From: Moraxella osloensis
GTDB taxonomy: Bacteria; Pseudomonadota; Gammaproteobacteria; Pseudomonadales; Moraxellaceae
Assembly (NCBI RefSeq): GCF_001553955.1
Contig: NZ_CP014234.1
Span: 2,046,001 to 2,110,000, forward strand
Direction of reading: 5' to 3'
Length of the DNA stretch: 64,000 bases
Shown: in pieces, positions 19,801 to 28,416 of the stretch
Position numbering within the stretch: position 1 is the stretch's first letter
Layout: the number at the start of each line of letters is the position of its first letter
Made by a program: the position numbers and the translations under genes
The notes under the pieces: model-generated
What the model was told of the DNA's origin: nothing
The model's input: the letters and a program-made list of their open reading frames with translations, nothing else
Database searches by the model: none

Positions 19801-19916
19801 TCCAGCGCAAATTTAGTATCGGCTATAACCGCGCAGCACGTATCGTTGATGCCATGGAAGAGGCAGGCTTGGTAAGCGGCATGACCAAAAGCGGTAAACG
19901 TGAGCTGTTGATGTAA
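16881..19916 (+). CDS. ftsK: DNA translocase FtsK
   Basis: A septal DNA pump that moves and resolves chromosome dimers at division. Four membrane helices lie within residues 1-160, starting [20 protein letters not shown]. Residues about 175-540 are an acidic Ser/Asp/Glu linker with short in-frame repeats. The motor has Walker A GTTGSGKS and a Walker B in [10 protein letters not shown]. The C-terminal gamma winged helix (about 940-1011) contains [20 protein letters not shown]. The start is a TTG at 16881, just before the first helix; no better ATG is near. Length 1011 aa. It is monocistronic and ends near a 13-bp inverted repeat shared with the following convergent gene. Confidence 0.96.
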   Translation: MSYYIRQSVLTIIWLIVALLLVMSLISYSANDPSWSHISSATNEVSNLGGTGGAWLADILYTFLGAASWWLIVIACYEAWNVWRHDVEPNGLLRFLGYIFLIIATAGLTGVLSFGWLAQGMIGQIVGNGLSGLLTYWGTLLFLLVFIAITVTFIFDLHWHEILSGQAIRSRLQVKAADEEETNTETNTEANTELKATAQEASQAKPSDTAQLPLPLASHDNEQAADYSNHLADNGAFVGSPLDAFLDETGFSEIKDYEWLEENDATNPFKPVSSTYVANTKLTKKLDEKLQSEIIKKPFKMPTLNRPHSIQVDSQRTEPTQTKQPSVDSVDSVDSVDVSQAMPTMDEASMMSAMSAIGTGELADKHISEPITGREMAAQDTAIGSSDLDDLLGSVDAEYDLSQNPVLEPPFEGIEVEGIEVEGIETPPTSVASLLGMRQVPPQAVTQITGNDIDAPEIDTNQITPSIPTHSRSVESELLDEIEQPAATQVNQPLDINDDSLFSHKSRAMQTAAYRANLSPLPELSLLDLPDPDRKPSYSREQLQQLSALLEIKLQEFNIKAEVVNAQMGPVVTRFEVSLAPGLKASKVTGIAKDLARSLSMASVRVVEVIPGKPYIGIEVPNPQRQMVRLIELLKTEAYQDPDGLISMAMGKDIAGRPVIADLAKAPHMLVAGTTGSGKSVLVNSLLLSMLLKYTPEQLRLILIDPKQLELANYGDIPHLLTPVVTDMTEAASALAWSVAEMERRYQLMSLFKVRKLDEFNKKVIAAEQNGEPLLDPLWRPNDSVSQDRAPKLKPLPQIVIVADEFADMIMQVGKQAEELITRLAQKSRAAGIHLILATQRPSVDVITGLIKANIPVRAALRVNSKVDSRTILDAGGAEDMLGHGDMLFLGPGQIEPNRVHGAFISDGEVNRVCDAWRERGAPNYIDNMFDNFELSSAPSGGDASGSSNGEEDPLYDDVVAFLLETRKVSASSIQRKFSIGYNRAARIVDAMEEAGLVSGMTKSGKRELLM
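17423..17458 (+). repeat. 12-bp in-frame tandem repeat in ftsK linker, 3 copies
   Basis: ACCAATACTGAA and a close variant repeat three times and encode TNTE. They lie just after the last membrane helix. Confidence 0.8.
17856..17891 (+). repeat. 9-bp in-frame tandem repeat in ftsK linker, 4 copies
   Basis: AGTGTAGAT is repeated four times without a mismatch and encodes SVD repeats. A further 15-bp near-repeat encoding EGIEV lies at about 18117-18153. Confidence 0.9.
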
Positions 19917-19931
19917 TTTTAATCATAAGCT

Positions 19932-20402
19932 TTAATCAAAAGGTGCAAATTTAGCACCTTTTGATTTTAAGTAATTATAGTATTCAGCATATTGTTTCAA
20001 TAAACGTTTATTAGATTCATCTAGCTGCTCAAATAATTCATCATTTAACTTATCGTTAGCTTGAATAAATATTTCTGGATTTTGCTTGATAAAAGGTGTA
20101 GTAGGAGCAATTGGCAAATAACAATTAATAATGTTAAGTAGTCCACTAATATTATCCGGATTAAATTAAATTGCCTTATGAAAATATACCATGCCAGAGT
20201 AATCGTTTTCACAACCCGTTAAAAAGGGATTAAAAGCAACTAAAAGCCCTTGAAGCAGGTAGGCATCAGAAATTTCTTCAGCCGTAGAGTTATTATCAGC
20301 GATAAAATCTTTAAGCTGATTGAAAGCTTGAATTGCTTCGTCATCATTAAAATCAGCTAATTTTGAATTAATAAGATTTAGAATTTCTTCAACTGATTGC
20401 AT
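19932..20402 (-). pseudogene. TPR-like hypothetical gene split by one in-frame stop
   Basis: The ATG at 20402 opens a 78-codon frame that ends at TAA 20168-20166. The very next codons continue in the same frame without any ATG for 77 more residues, to the stop at 19932. Reading across the TAA gives VYFHKAI-stop-FNPDNISGLL. With Gln (CAA) in place of TAA this becomes a typical tetratricopeptide helix end (KAIQFNPDN). One C-to-T change would therefore explain the break. The whole 156-codon gene is AT-rich, of unknown function, and lies downstream of nadE on the same strand. Read-through or a sequencing error are alternatives. Confidence 0.7.
19934..19966. terminator. 13-bp perfect inverted repeat, bidirectional terminator of ftsK and the split gene
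   Basis: AATCAAAAGGTGC and GCACCTTTTGATT are exact inverted copies around AAATTTA. The hairpin covers the last codons of the minus-strand gene and follows ftsK by 17 bp. Confidence 0.7.
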
Positions 20403-20410
20403 ATAATTCT

Positions 20411-20439
20411 CTTTAAAAAAAGGTGCACAAAAGCACCTT
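20411..20439 (-). terminator. rho-independent terminator after nadE
   Basis: On the minus strand AAGGTGC and GCACCTT pair around TTTTGT and are followed by seven T residues. The stem shares the AAGGTGC/GCACCTT core with the hairpin at 19934-19966. Confidence 0.8.
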
Positions 20440-20458
20440 ATTTAAAATAATTTAGAAA

Positions 20459-22339
20459 TTAAAGTTTTGGAAACTCTAGCGACCAATGATTGACGAGTGG
20501 GTAGCGACGTTCACGCCCAAAGGCGCGGTGGGTAATCTTGGTGCCAATCGGCGCTTGACGACGTTTGTATTCATTGCGGTCTACCATACTGAGTACTTTT
20601 TTCACCACGTCTTTATCATAACCGGCTTCTACAATCGCATCATACCCAAAGTCGCGATCGATATACAGCTCCAGCATTTTATCGAGGGTATCATAATCAG
20701 GCAGACTGTCTTGGTCTTTTTGGTCAGGGCGAAGCTCGGCAGAAGGCGGACGCGTAATCACACGCTCGGGAATCACGGGCGTTTCTTCTAGGCGGTTGCG
20801 ATAGTTGGCGAGAGCATATACTTGGGTTTTATACACATCTTTTAATACATCAAATCCGCCTGCCATATCCCCATATAGTGTCGCATAGCCCACGGCCATC
20901 TCTGACTTGTTGCCAGTGGTGATGACTAGATGACCAAATTTGTTGGACAATGCCATCAAAATCATGCCACGCGCACGGGCTTGGATATTTTCTTCCGTGG
21001 TGTCGGCGGTGGTGTTGCTAAACATTGGCGCTAGCGTATGACGCATACCTTCAACGGCGGCATGAATCGGGCACACAGTATAAGACACGTTGAGTCGGTG
21101 TGCCTGTGCTTGTGCGTCTTGTAGGCTGATTTGCGAGGTGTACTCATAGGGCATCATGACCGCATAAACTTTATCTGCACCTAAGGCATCAACGGCAATA
21201 CATAGCGTGAGCGCCGAGTCTATCCCGCCTGACAACCCAACCAATACGCCTTTAAAGCCAGAATGATTGACATAATCACGCAAGCCGACAACCAGCGCTT
21301 GATAAGTTTCAGCGATTTGGCTGAGCGCAAGCGGTGATTTGCGCTGTTCTGATAATATCACTTGACCGCTTTGGGCATCGTGACGAGCAACCACATACAG
21401 CGTATGCTGCAAAAATCTTGGCGCTTCTTGCACGATTTTACCTTGAGCGTTGACGACCATCGAGCCGCCATCAAACACCAAGTCATCTTGACCGCCCACG
21501 CTATTGGCATACACAATCGGGATATTGTATTCAGTCGCACGACTTTTTAATAAAGCCTTACGTTGTTCTTGCTTGTTTTGCTCAAAGGGCGAGGCATTGA
21601 GGCTGATGATGATTTCCGCACCTTTTTCTTTCAGTGCGCGAATGGGCGCGTCTTGCCATAAATCTTCACAGATAAGTAGTCCGATGGTCAGCCCTTGATA
21701 GTCAAATAACACTTGGTTGTGACCGGTATTAAAATAGCGGCGTTCATCAAACACGCCATAGTTTGGCAGGCATTGTTTGTGATAAAAGCCTTTTTGCTGA
21801 CCATTGTGAATGATAGCCACTGAATTAAACGTGCCATTTGGGTCAATGTGCGGATAACCCACTAGCATGACGATATCTTTTACTGTGTAGAGCACTTCAA
21901 AAGCAAGTTTCACGCGTGAGGCAAGACTTGGACGTAATAACAAATCTTCCGGCGGATAACCCAGCAGTGACAACTCAGGAAAGACAATGATATTAGCCCC
22001 CTTGTCACGGGCATCTTTAGCCAGCTCTACCATTTTTTTGGCATTATTGATGACATCACCGACAATAAATTGCTGCTGTGCCACCGCAATTTTTAGCCCC
22101 ACCATAGAATCTGCTTGGTTAATTGGTTGGCTAGTCGGTTGGCTTGATGACTGAGAGGTTGACTGAGAAACTGATTGAGAATTTGACTCAGAAACTGATT
22201 GAGAAGTTGGCTGAGCAGGTTTTTGAGAAACTGGCTGTGGGTTTGCTGGTTGGCTTGGCGTAGTAGCTTCGGCGGTCATTGACTCACTCGGCAGCTGCGT
22301 TGGTACGCTATCATCTGGGGTTAAATCAAGGTGTGACAT
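20459..22339 (-). CDS. nadE: glutamine-dependent NAD+ synthetase
   Basis: Makes NAD+ from deamido-NAD+ with ammonia channelled from glutamine. The N-terminal carbon-nitrogen hydrolase domain carries the Glu (VFPELSLLGYPP), Lys (FYHKQCLPNYG) and Cys (LLICEDLW) triad. The C-terminal synthetase domain has the P-loop GLSGGIDSALTL and TTGNKSEMAVGYATLYGD. The ATG at 22339 gives 626 aa, with 78 N-terminal residues made mostly of Ser/Gln/Pro repeats. An ATG at 22105 (MVGLKIAVAQQQF) gives 548 aa, the normal family length, so the long start is doubtful. It is divergent from the PP0621-like gene. Confidence 0.95.
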   Translation of the reverse strand: MSHLDLTPDDSVPTQLPSESMTAEATTPSQPANPQPVSQKPAQPTSQSVSESNSQSVSQSTSQSSSQPTSQPINQADSMVGLKIAVAQQQFIVGDVINNAKKMVELAKDARDKGANIIVFPELSLLGYPPEDLLLRPSLASRVKLAFEVLYTVKDIVMLVGYPHIDPNGTFNSVAIIHNGQQKGFYHKQCLPNYGVFDERRYFNTGHNQVLFDYQGLTIGLLICEDLWQDAPIRALKEKGAEIIISLNASPFEQNKQEQRKALLKSRATEYNIPIVYANSVGGQDDLVFDGGSMVVNAQGKIVQEAPRFLQHTLYVVARHDAQSGQVILSEQRKSPLALSQIAETYQALVVGLRDYVNHSGFKGVLVGLSGGIDSALTLCIAVDALGADKVYAVMMPYEYTSQISLQDAQAQAHRLNVSYTVCPIHAAVEGMRHTLAPMFSNTTADTTEENIQARARGMILMALSNKFGHLVITTGNKSEMAVGYATLYGDMAGGFDVLKDVYKTQVYALANYRNRLEETPVIPERVITRPPSAELRPDQKDQDSLPDYDTLDKMLELYIDRDFGYDAIVEAGYDKDVVKKVLSMVDRNEYKRRQAPIGTKITHRAFGRERRYPLVNHWSLEFPKL

Positions 22340-22699
22340 GAAAAATCCTTCAGTAAAAATTTGTTATGGGGTCGTCCCTTTAGTCATAGCCGTCTAAAAC
22401 GGTATGCAAGCATCATGCCGCTATTATAATTATGGGTGGCAACAGCGATGACATTACAAGATAAAATTACTCTACATTATATCGCTTTATGATGTGTTTA
22501 CAATTGCAATCTTTAGACGCTACAACCGAAAAATGCTGCAACTGGTAAAATTAGCCTAAACATAGCATGAATAACCCATCAATGCGCGATTTTTTGCAGT
22601 ATAATCAAACCTTAGAATGCTAATTAACAGGCAGTCATAATTTTTAATTGGCAACGATGATTCGTTCATTAGACTTTCATTAGACAATGAGGTGAAGCG

Positions 22700-22954
22700 A
22701 TGTTTAGCGCAATTTTTGTGGTTTTGGTGATTATGGGGCTTAGCTGGGTTGGGATGAAATGGATGTATCCGCGACCACCGCAAGGCTATTTACAGCCGCA
22801 GCCAGGCGAGAGTACCGAGCTGCGAGCGTGTGATTTTTGCCATCATACCTTGGCAGAGTGGCGAGGGATTGTAGAAGGGGATAAGTTCTTTTGTAATCAA
22901 CAACACCAAGCGGATTTTCATGCTGGCAAACACTACCAGCGCGCGCAAAATTAG
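22700..22954 (+). CDS. PP0621-family small membrane protein
   Basis: An 84-aa protein with one N-terminal membrane helix (FSAIFVVLVIMGLSWVGMKW) and a short Pro/Gln linker. A small Cys/His motif follows: ACDFCHHTL, then FFCNQQH, a C-x2-C...C-x3-H arrangement that could bind zinc. This pattern fits the PP0621 family as I remember it; no function is known for it. It starts after GAGGTGAAGCG and ends convergently with zapA. Confidence 0.78.
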   Translation: MFSAIFVVLVIMGLSWVGMKWMYPRPPQGYLQPQPGESTELRACDFCHHTLAEWRGIVEGDKFFCNQQHQADFHAGKHYQRAQN

Positions 22955-22991
22955 TCGAATTTTATTTTACACTTATTTTACACTAAAGACG

Positions 22992-23285
22992 TTAGGCAAA
23001 ACGGGCAACGTCTGCTAACATTTTCCCCACCAGGTCTTGCGCTTGGCTTTCGTTTTCTTGATAGCGTTGTAAGTTTTCTGATTTTTCAAACAAGGTCAGC
23101 GCGCACAGTACCAATAATTGTTCTTGTGGTAGCTGAGGCGCTTGGCGGCGTACCTCTTGCATAAACTGGTTAATATAGCTTGCCGCACGCTGCAACGCAG
23201 GCTCTTCAGATTCTGGGCAGTTGATGGTATAGCTACGACCATTGATCAGGATATCAACTTTTTTAATGCTTTGGGCAGATGCCAT
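22992..23285 (-). CDS. zapA: cell division protein ZapA
   Basis: ZapA binds and bundles FtsZ at midcell. The 97-aa protein has the beta-hairpin start KVDILINGRSYTINCPESEE followed by LQRAASYINQFMQEV and a C-terminal coiled coil. It lies downstream of a coiled-coil ZapB-like gene in the same direction (60 bp gap) and close to a divergent ygfB, the grouping seen in Pseudomonas and relatives. No 6S RNA is found next to zapA, although it sits there in many gammaproteobacteria. Confidence 0.93.
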   Translation of the reverse strand: MASAQSIKKVDILINGRSYTINCPESEEPALQRAASYINQFMQEVRRQAPQLPQEQLLVLCALTLFEKSENLQRYQENESQAQDLVGKMLADVARFA

Positions 23286-23345
23286 AAGATTTTCCTAACG
23301 TATTCAAATTTTTTAAACATCACTAAGGCTGGCTATGGGGGCGGG

Positions 23346-23750
23346 TTAGTTTTCGCTGTCAATTTTTGCCAAGCGCTCTAACACAAGCTTGGTATGCTCT
23401 GCCGCAACGCGATTTTTTTCAATCAATTTTTGATTTTGTGCGGTAAAAATCTGTAATTGGTTTTGGGTTTGTTCGTATTCGGTACTTAGCATGTTGTGAG
23501 ATTCGGCAAGTGACTGATAACGCTGCTCAAGTGCTTGATACTCTTCGGCTTGTCTGGCAAGTTGTTGTTGCAAATTTTGCTGCAGTTCTTTGCTGGCATT
23601 GAGCTCAGCTTGTACCGCTTGCAGTTGGTCTGCGGTAATGGTTGGCTGTGCTTTAATACGGGTTAGCTCGCTACTGGCGAATTGATATTTATCGCGAAGC
23701 TTAGTCAATGCGGTTTGTAGCTGGGTCAGTTGGTCAATTAGGGTGCTCAT
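23346..23750 (-). CDS. ZapB-like coiled-coil protein (TIGR02449-type)
   Basis: 134 aa, almost all heptad coiled coil rich in Gln, Leu, Glu and Ala, ending TKLVLERLAKIDSEN. The position directly before zapA and the size fit the TIGR02449/ZapB-like family found beside zapA in Pseudomonas and Acinetobacter. It probably assists Z-ring or divisome assembly, inferred from context. E. coli ZapB itself is shorter (about 80 aa). The start at 23750 has weak Shine-Dalgarno support (GATATCATATCATG region). Confidence 0.8.
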   Translation of the reverse strand: MSTLIDQLTQLQTALTKLRDKYQFASSELTRIKAQPTITADQLQAVQAELNASKELQQNLQQQLARQAEEYQALEQRYQSLAESHNMLSTEYEQTQNQLQIFTAQNQKLIEKNRVAAEHTKLVLERLAKIDSEN

Positions 23751-23998
23751 GATATGATGTCTAGTCAGTAATCGAGTGAATAATCAAGTGAATAATCAAG
23801 TGAATCATCAAGAGCGATATGATGGGCGCTCGTTGACATGAATAGCAAAAGGTTTTTTTAGTATAACTATAGCGTGAAGGCTTAAAATTTGAGTGATACT
23901 TATATTATTTTACCACTTTAATAATGCCATAGTTGACCGCATTAAGGCTAGTATTATCTCAATGTTGATATAATTTTTTGTGAAAAAAGGGTAAAGCG

Positions 23999-24739
23999 AT
24001 GGATGATTATATTTCGGGTTGGCAGGATTGGACAAAAGCATTTGAGGATTGGCATGACGTCACAATTAGTGAGTTACATGGGCTAATTTCAGGGGTGCTC
24101 AGTGTGTGTGATGCGCCAACCGAGCAAGAGTGGCAACTGCTACTGACTGAGCTGAGCTTTACCGAGCTTGAGCCAAAAGCGTTAGAGATAGTGACCGAAG
24201 AGGGCGAGGATATGGTGGCGGTGTTAACCGATGATGCTGATAGCTATCAGTTTATGCCGCTTTTGCCCGATGATGACCATCCACTGTATGAGCGTTTGAT
24301 GGCACTTAAGAACTGGGCAAATGGCTTTTTGACAGGCTTTGGCATCACTGATAGTGCGCTACGTCCGGAAGAAAATACCCTATTTAATGACTTGGCAAAA
24401 ATCGGCGCGCTGCGGATTGATGTGTATGATGAGGCGCTGCAAGGGACAGACAATGCTGAAGGCGAAATTGAATATATGGAGCTACTTGAGTTTGTGCGCA
24501 TGATTCCTGTGAGTGTGTCACAAGGGCGAGTGCGTAAATCAGTCGCCAAGTTGCCGCTCATCGCAGGATTTGCCATGAATCGCCCTGTAGGCAAAGCCCA
24601 AGAGGTTGATGAGGCGCATTTGGATTTTATTGAGCAGCTACGTGATGATGAACTCGATTGGGAAGCAGAAAAAGATACCAATGATGATTTTGTTACCCAT
24701 ATGGTCATAGATGCCATGACCGGTAAAAAGCCGAATTGA
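23999..24739 (+). CDS. ygfB: UPF0149 family protein YgfB
   Basis: A 246-aa acidic protein of the YgfB/YecA family: SELHGLISGVLSVCD, PLLPDDDHPLYERL, and LKNWANGFLTGFGI are the conserved blocks. YgfB homologues in Pseudomonas affect peptidoglycan-recycling responses, but a molecular role here cannot be read from sequence. The protein is longer than E. coli YgfB (about 190 aa) because of a C-terminal acidic extension. It is divergent from the zapA gene pair and 78 bp upstream of argE. Confidence 0.9.
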   Translation: MDDYISGWQDWTKAFEDWHDVTISELHGLISGVLSVCDAPTEQEWQLLLTELSFTELEPKALEIVTEEGEDMVAVLTDDADSYQFMPLLPDDDHPLYERLMALKNWANGFLTGFGITDSALRPEENTLFNDLAKIGALRIDVYDEALQGTDNAEGEIEYMELLEFVRMIPVSVSQGRVRKSVAKLPLIAGFAMNRPVGKAQEVDEAHLDFIEQLRDDELDWEAEKDTNDDFVTHMVIDAMTGKKPN

Positions 24740-24817
24740 TGCTAATACCCTATTTCGACTAGATTTACCCTGATAGGCTGTTTTAATGGTTTAAAATTTG
24801 AGAAAAATGGAACGACT

Positions 24818-26011
24818 ATGGGCTATCCATCCAACGCCGTAGACTGGTTAACAAAGCTGATTGGTTTTAATACTGTCAGTCGCTACTCCAATTTGCAATT
24901 GATTGAGTATGTGGCGGGCTATTGTGAGCAGTTGGGATTGTCGCCACGTTTGACCTTTAATACAGATAATACCAAAGCCAACCTCTTTGTGACTGTACCT
25001 GCGATGGGTAAGGGTGATAGCGTCCTGACAGGGGGATTTGTGTTTTCTGGGCATACCGATGTGGTGCCCGTTGATGGGCAGGCATGGGATACCGATCCGT
25101 TTGTGGCGACCATTATGGAAGATAAGCTATACGGGCGTGGGGCTTGTGATATGAAAGGCTTTATTGCTTGTGCCTTAACCCTGTTGCCCACTGTGGTGCA
25201 AGCAAGCCGCGATAGCACGCTCAACAAACCGATTCATTTGGCACTGTCGTATGATGAAGAAGTGGGCTGTTTGGGTGCGCCATTACTGCTTGCAGATTTA
25301 AAAGCCCAAGGGATTAAGCCCGACTACTGTATCGTCGGTGAGCCGACCATGATGAAAATGGTCACCGCGCATAAAGGCATCCAAGTGTATCGCTGCCGCG
25401 TGCATGGCAAATCAGTACATTCATCGCTGACCCCGCAAGGCGTCAATGCCATCAGCTATGCCAGCAAAATTATCAATTTTATTGATACACTTGCCGAACA
25501 ATTGCAACAACGTAACGACCAAGACATGGCGTTTGACGTACCGTTTTCGACCTTGTCAGTGGGCACTATTAGCGGCGGTACAGCAACCAATATCGTGCCT
25601 AACCTGTGCGAATTTACCTTTGATTACCGTAATTTGCCGCACATGAATGAAAGCCAAGTGATTGAGCCGATTCGCGCCTTTATCAAAACCCTTGAGCCTA
25701 AGATGCACGCCATTGACAGCGACACGGGCATTGAGCTAACTCGCAACGAAAATGTCCCTGCGATGACCGATAAAGATAGCCAAGCCTTGCAACAGCTCAT
25801 AGAAAATTTGGTGGATGAACAACAGCGCCATAAAGTGGCGTATGCCACCGAAGGCGGGCAGTTTACCAATGCAGGCATTCCGACGGTGATTTGCGGACCT
25901 GGCGATATTGGCAACGCCCATAAAGCCAATGAGTTTGTCAGTCTAAACCAATTAGCAAAATGCGAAAGCTTCTTACAGCAAATTCTTCAACAATGCTGTG
26001 ACAGCCATTAA
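24818..26011 (+). CDS. argE: acetylornithine deacetylase
   Basis: A zinc aminoacylase (M20 family) that hydrolyses N2-acetylornithine in arginine synthesis. Metal and catalytic motifs are visible: SGHTDVVPVDG (His, Asp), RGACDMKGFIAC (bridging Asp), YDEEVGCLGA (catalytic Glu) and VGEPT; the C-terminal zinc His is in NAHKANEFV. Length 397 aa matches ArgE. pepP starts 17 bp later, so a two-gene transcript is likely. Confidence 0.93.
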   Translation: MGYPSNAVDWLTKLIGFNTVSRYSNLQLIEYVAGYCEQLGLSPRLTFNTDNTKANLFVTVPAMGKGDSVLTGGFVFSGHTDVVPVDGQAWDTDPFVATIMEDKLYGRGACDMKGFIACALTLLPTVVQASRDSTLNKPIHLALSYDEEVGCLGAPLLLADLKAQGIKPDYCIVGEPTMMKMVTAHKGIQVYRCRVHGKSVHSSLTPQGVNAISYASKIINFIDTLAEQLQQRNDQDMAFDVPFSTLSVGTISGGTATNIVPNLCEFTFDYRNLPHMNESQVIEPIRAFIKTLEPKMHAIDSDTGIELTRNENVPAMTDKDSQALQQLIENLVDEQQRHKVAYATEGGQFTNAGIPTVICGPGDIGNAHKANEFVSLNQLAKCESFLQQILQQCCDSH

Positions 26012-26028
26012 AAATTTTTGGAAACATC

Positions 26029-27378
26029 ATGTCAAATCAATTAACCATACAGTTGTTACCCAAGCTCCCCCAAAGCCAATTTGCCAAACGCCGTGCTAAA
26101 CTTGCTGAAGCCTTGCCAAACAATAGCATTGCGATTTTGCAAACCGCACCTGCGCATATCCGCAACAACGATGCTGAGTACAAATACCGCGCCGACAGCA
26201 GTTTTTTCTACCTGACAGGCTTTGCCGAGCCAGAATCAGTCATGGTTTTGGAAAAAACTGACCATGCCGTCAACTACACGTTATTTTTACGTGAGAAAGA
26301 CAAACTACGTGAGATTTGGGATGGTAAACGGGTAGGGCTTGAGGGGGCAACCGCAGAATTTGGCGCGGATAAAGCGATTGCCATTGGCAAAATTGATGAG
26401 GTGATGCCGACCCTGATTTTTGGTAAAAAACACGTGTTTGCCCGCTTTAATAATGAGCTGATTGGCTGGCTTAATCAAGCCAAACAGCTGCAGCGCGGCG
26501 AAGGTATGGTCGATACCGTCACCAATATTGACAGCCTTATCAATGAAATGCGGCTGATAAAAGATGAGTCTGAAATTGCACGCATGAAAGTCGCTGCCCA
26601 AATCAGTGCTTACGGGCATATTCGTGCCATGCAAAGTGTGGCACCCTTGATGCAGAAAAATCAGGGCAATGAAAGCCGACTGGAAGCTGAAGTCAATTAT
26701 GCTTTTGCCCAATACGGCTGCGTACCCTCTTATAATAGCATCGTGGCTGGCGGCGACAATGCCAATATTTTGCACTATGTCGAAAACGACCAACCGCTGC
26801 ACGACGGCGACTTGGTGATGATAGATGCGGGCGCCGAATACCAACATTATGCCGGTGATATCAGCCGTACTTTTCCTGTGAGTGGCAAGTTCAGCGACGT
26901 GCAAAAACAAGTGTATGATATTGTGCTCAATGCCAATATCGCCGCCATCAACAGCCTAAAAGCAGGCGAGCATAGCAAAATCCATCATGAAACTGCGCTC
27001 AAAGTCCTGACCCAAGGCTTGATTGAGTTGGGGATTTTGACAGGCGATGTCGATAAGTTAATTGCCGATAAAGCCTACTTGCCGTTTTATATGCATGGCA
27101 CAGGGCATTGGCTTGGCTTAGATGTGCACGATGCAGGGCGCTACAATGGCGACGACGGTAAACCCAGAAAGCTTGAGAAAGGCATGGTGATTACCGTTGA
27201 GCCAGGCTTGTATTTCGCCCATGACAATGCATTGGTACCCAAGAAATATCGGGGTATTGGCATTCGGATTGAGGATGATGTGGTCATTACCGACGGTGAG
27301 CCGCTGGTGCTCACCCATGACGTACCAAAAACAACGGAGGCGATTGAAGCGCTCATGCAGCAAAAAGTTGATTCATAG
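26029..27378 (+). CDS. pepP: Xaa-Pro aminopeptidase
   Basis: A dimetal M24 peptidase that removes N-terminal residues before proline. Residues about 15-150 are the creatinase-like AMP_N domain (RADSSFFYLTGFAEPES). The metal ligands appear in order in MIDAGAEYQHYAGDISRTFP (two Asp), MHGTGHWLGLDVHD (His), TVEPGLYF (Glu) and IRIEDDVVIT (Glu). Length 449 aa is typical. It is followed by a strong bidirectional terminator. Confidence 0.95.
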   Translation: MSNQLTIQLLPKLPQSQFAKRRAKLAEALPNNSIAILQTAPAHIRNNDAEYKYRADSSFFYLTGFAEPESVMVLEKTDHAVNYTLFLREKDKLREIWDGKRVGLEGATAEFGADKAIAIGKIDEVMPTLIFGKKHVFARFNNELIGWLNQAKQLQRGEGMVDTVTNIDSLINEMRLIKDESEIARMKVAAQISAYGHIRAMQSVAPLMQKNQGNESRLEAEVNYAFAQYGCVPSYNSIVAGGDNANILHYVENDQPLHDGDLVMIDAGAEYQHYAGDISRTFPVSGKFSDVQKQVYDIVLNANIAAINSLKAGEHSKIHHETALKVLTQGLIELGILTGDVDKLIADKAYLPFYMHGTGHWLGLDVHDAGRYNGDDGKPRKLEKGMVITVEPGLYFAHDNALVPKKYRGIGIRIEDDVVITDGEPLVLTHDVPKTTEAIEALMQQKVDS

Positions 27379-27440
27379 ATATCTTCCATAGCTATATGGA
27401 TAGCTGACCTTTGTATGATACAAACCTAGATGATATAAAC

Positions 27441-27469
27441 AAAAAAAGCCCAAGACAGTTGGGCTTTTT
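27441..27469. terminator. bidirectional rho-independent terminator (pepP / ArsC-like gene)
   Basis: AAAAAGCCCAA and TTGGGCTTTTT form an 11-bp perfect stem around GACAG, between convergent genes. Confidence 0.9.
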
Positions 27470-27480
27470 GTGGTCAATTG

Positions 27481-27966
27481 CTAATAGGTGTTTGAGGCAT
27501 CAGTTGGTGGATGTGCCAAATGTTCGATTTTATCTTCGGGCAAGTTTGTCAATAAATGGATGCGCTGAGAGAGTTGGCGCAATACTTGGCTAAAGGCAGC
27601 TTTTTCCACTTCACTATCCGCTGATACACTGTCCGTATCATTGATATGCCAATGTGCGGTCAGCGGGAATTTGCCATCAATGTCGGCATGTTGCTGTAAA
27701 GAATTGCACAGCCCAATCACCAAATCAATCTTTGGCGCGTTGTGTTGTAAAAACTGCTTGACGGATTTGGGCGCTAAGCTTGTGACATCATAACCTTCTT
27801 GTTTTAATACCTCAAGCGTGAATGGATGCGCGCTAGCGGATGGCTCAACGCCTGCGCTATAGGCTACAAAACGGTCACCACCAATTTTATTCAAAATTGC
27901 TTCTGCCATTAGGCTACGGCTAGCATTGTGCTTGCACAAGAACAACACGTTATAAGGCTGCATCAT
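27481..27966 (-). CDS. low-molecular-weight phosphatase/ArsC-like arsenate reductase
   Basis: A protein of the low-molecular-weight tyrosine phosphatase fold. The P-loop FLCKHNASRSLMAEA carries the catalytic Cys with an N-x2-RS pattern typical of thioredoxin-coupled arsenate reductases. YSAGVEPSASAHPFTLEVL and the IGLCNS block support ArsC over a true tyrosine phosphatase. AAGGGA lies eight bases before ATG 27966, giving 161 aa; an upstream ATG at 28005 would give 174 aa. No arsB, acr3 or arsR gene is nearby, so arsenate resistance in this context is inference. Confidence 0.82.
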   Translation of the reverse strand: MMQPYNVLFLCKHNASRSLMAEAILNKIGGDRFVAYSAGVEPSASAHPFTLEVLKQEGYDVTSLAPKSVKQFLQHNAPKIDLVIGLCNSLQQHADIDGKFPLTAHWHINDTDSVSADSEVEKAAFSQVLRQLSQRIHLLTNLPEDKIEHLAHPPTDASNTY

Positions 27967-28005
27967 CAATAAGTCCCTTGTCATCATTCTGCGAACGGTC
28001 AGCAC

Positions 28006-28416
28006 GTTTGGGCGTGCAATTTTTGAAAATGAAATTTTACCTTCAATAGCAAAAAATTGCTATCAAAATCCCCACAATTGTGCAAGTTTAAACCGTTGAC
28101 ATTAACCGCTTGGTTTTGCCAACAATTCGCCATCAAGTAGGTGAAAAAATTATTGATTCCAAAAAGTAATATTTAGTATAAAAATAATTTGCGTTTAATG
28201 AATTTTAAAAATAACCATTATAAATATTTGATTTTATTGTATTTTATATAACTGCAAAAAAATAATGACTTGCTTGTATAACTTTTGGTTGGGTTTTGTG
28301 AAAAGAAAGTTTGACATTAACTATTGATTCATGAAAAATCTACATACTGCAAGATTCTCGTTGCAATTTTTTCAATTTTTTACAAATATTTTTTTCTTTA
28401 TACGTTCGAGGTAAAA
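28006..28416. other. 410-bp AT-rich gap before the NSS transporter
   Basis: No gene or RNA is recognisable. The sequence is strongly AT-rich with long A and T runs, consistent with promoters for the two divergent genes. Confidence 0.6.

Noticed and set aside
23751..23998. Possible 6S RNA near zapA
   Set aside because: The gap is short, divergent and promoter-like; I see no long closed stem with a central bubble.
26305..26910. 201-codon antisense frame under pepP
   Set aside because: It is fully inside a well-supported M24 peptidase, and its composition is that of a shadow frame.
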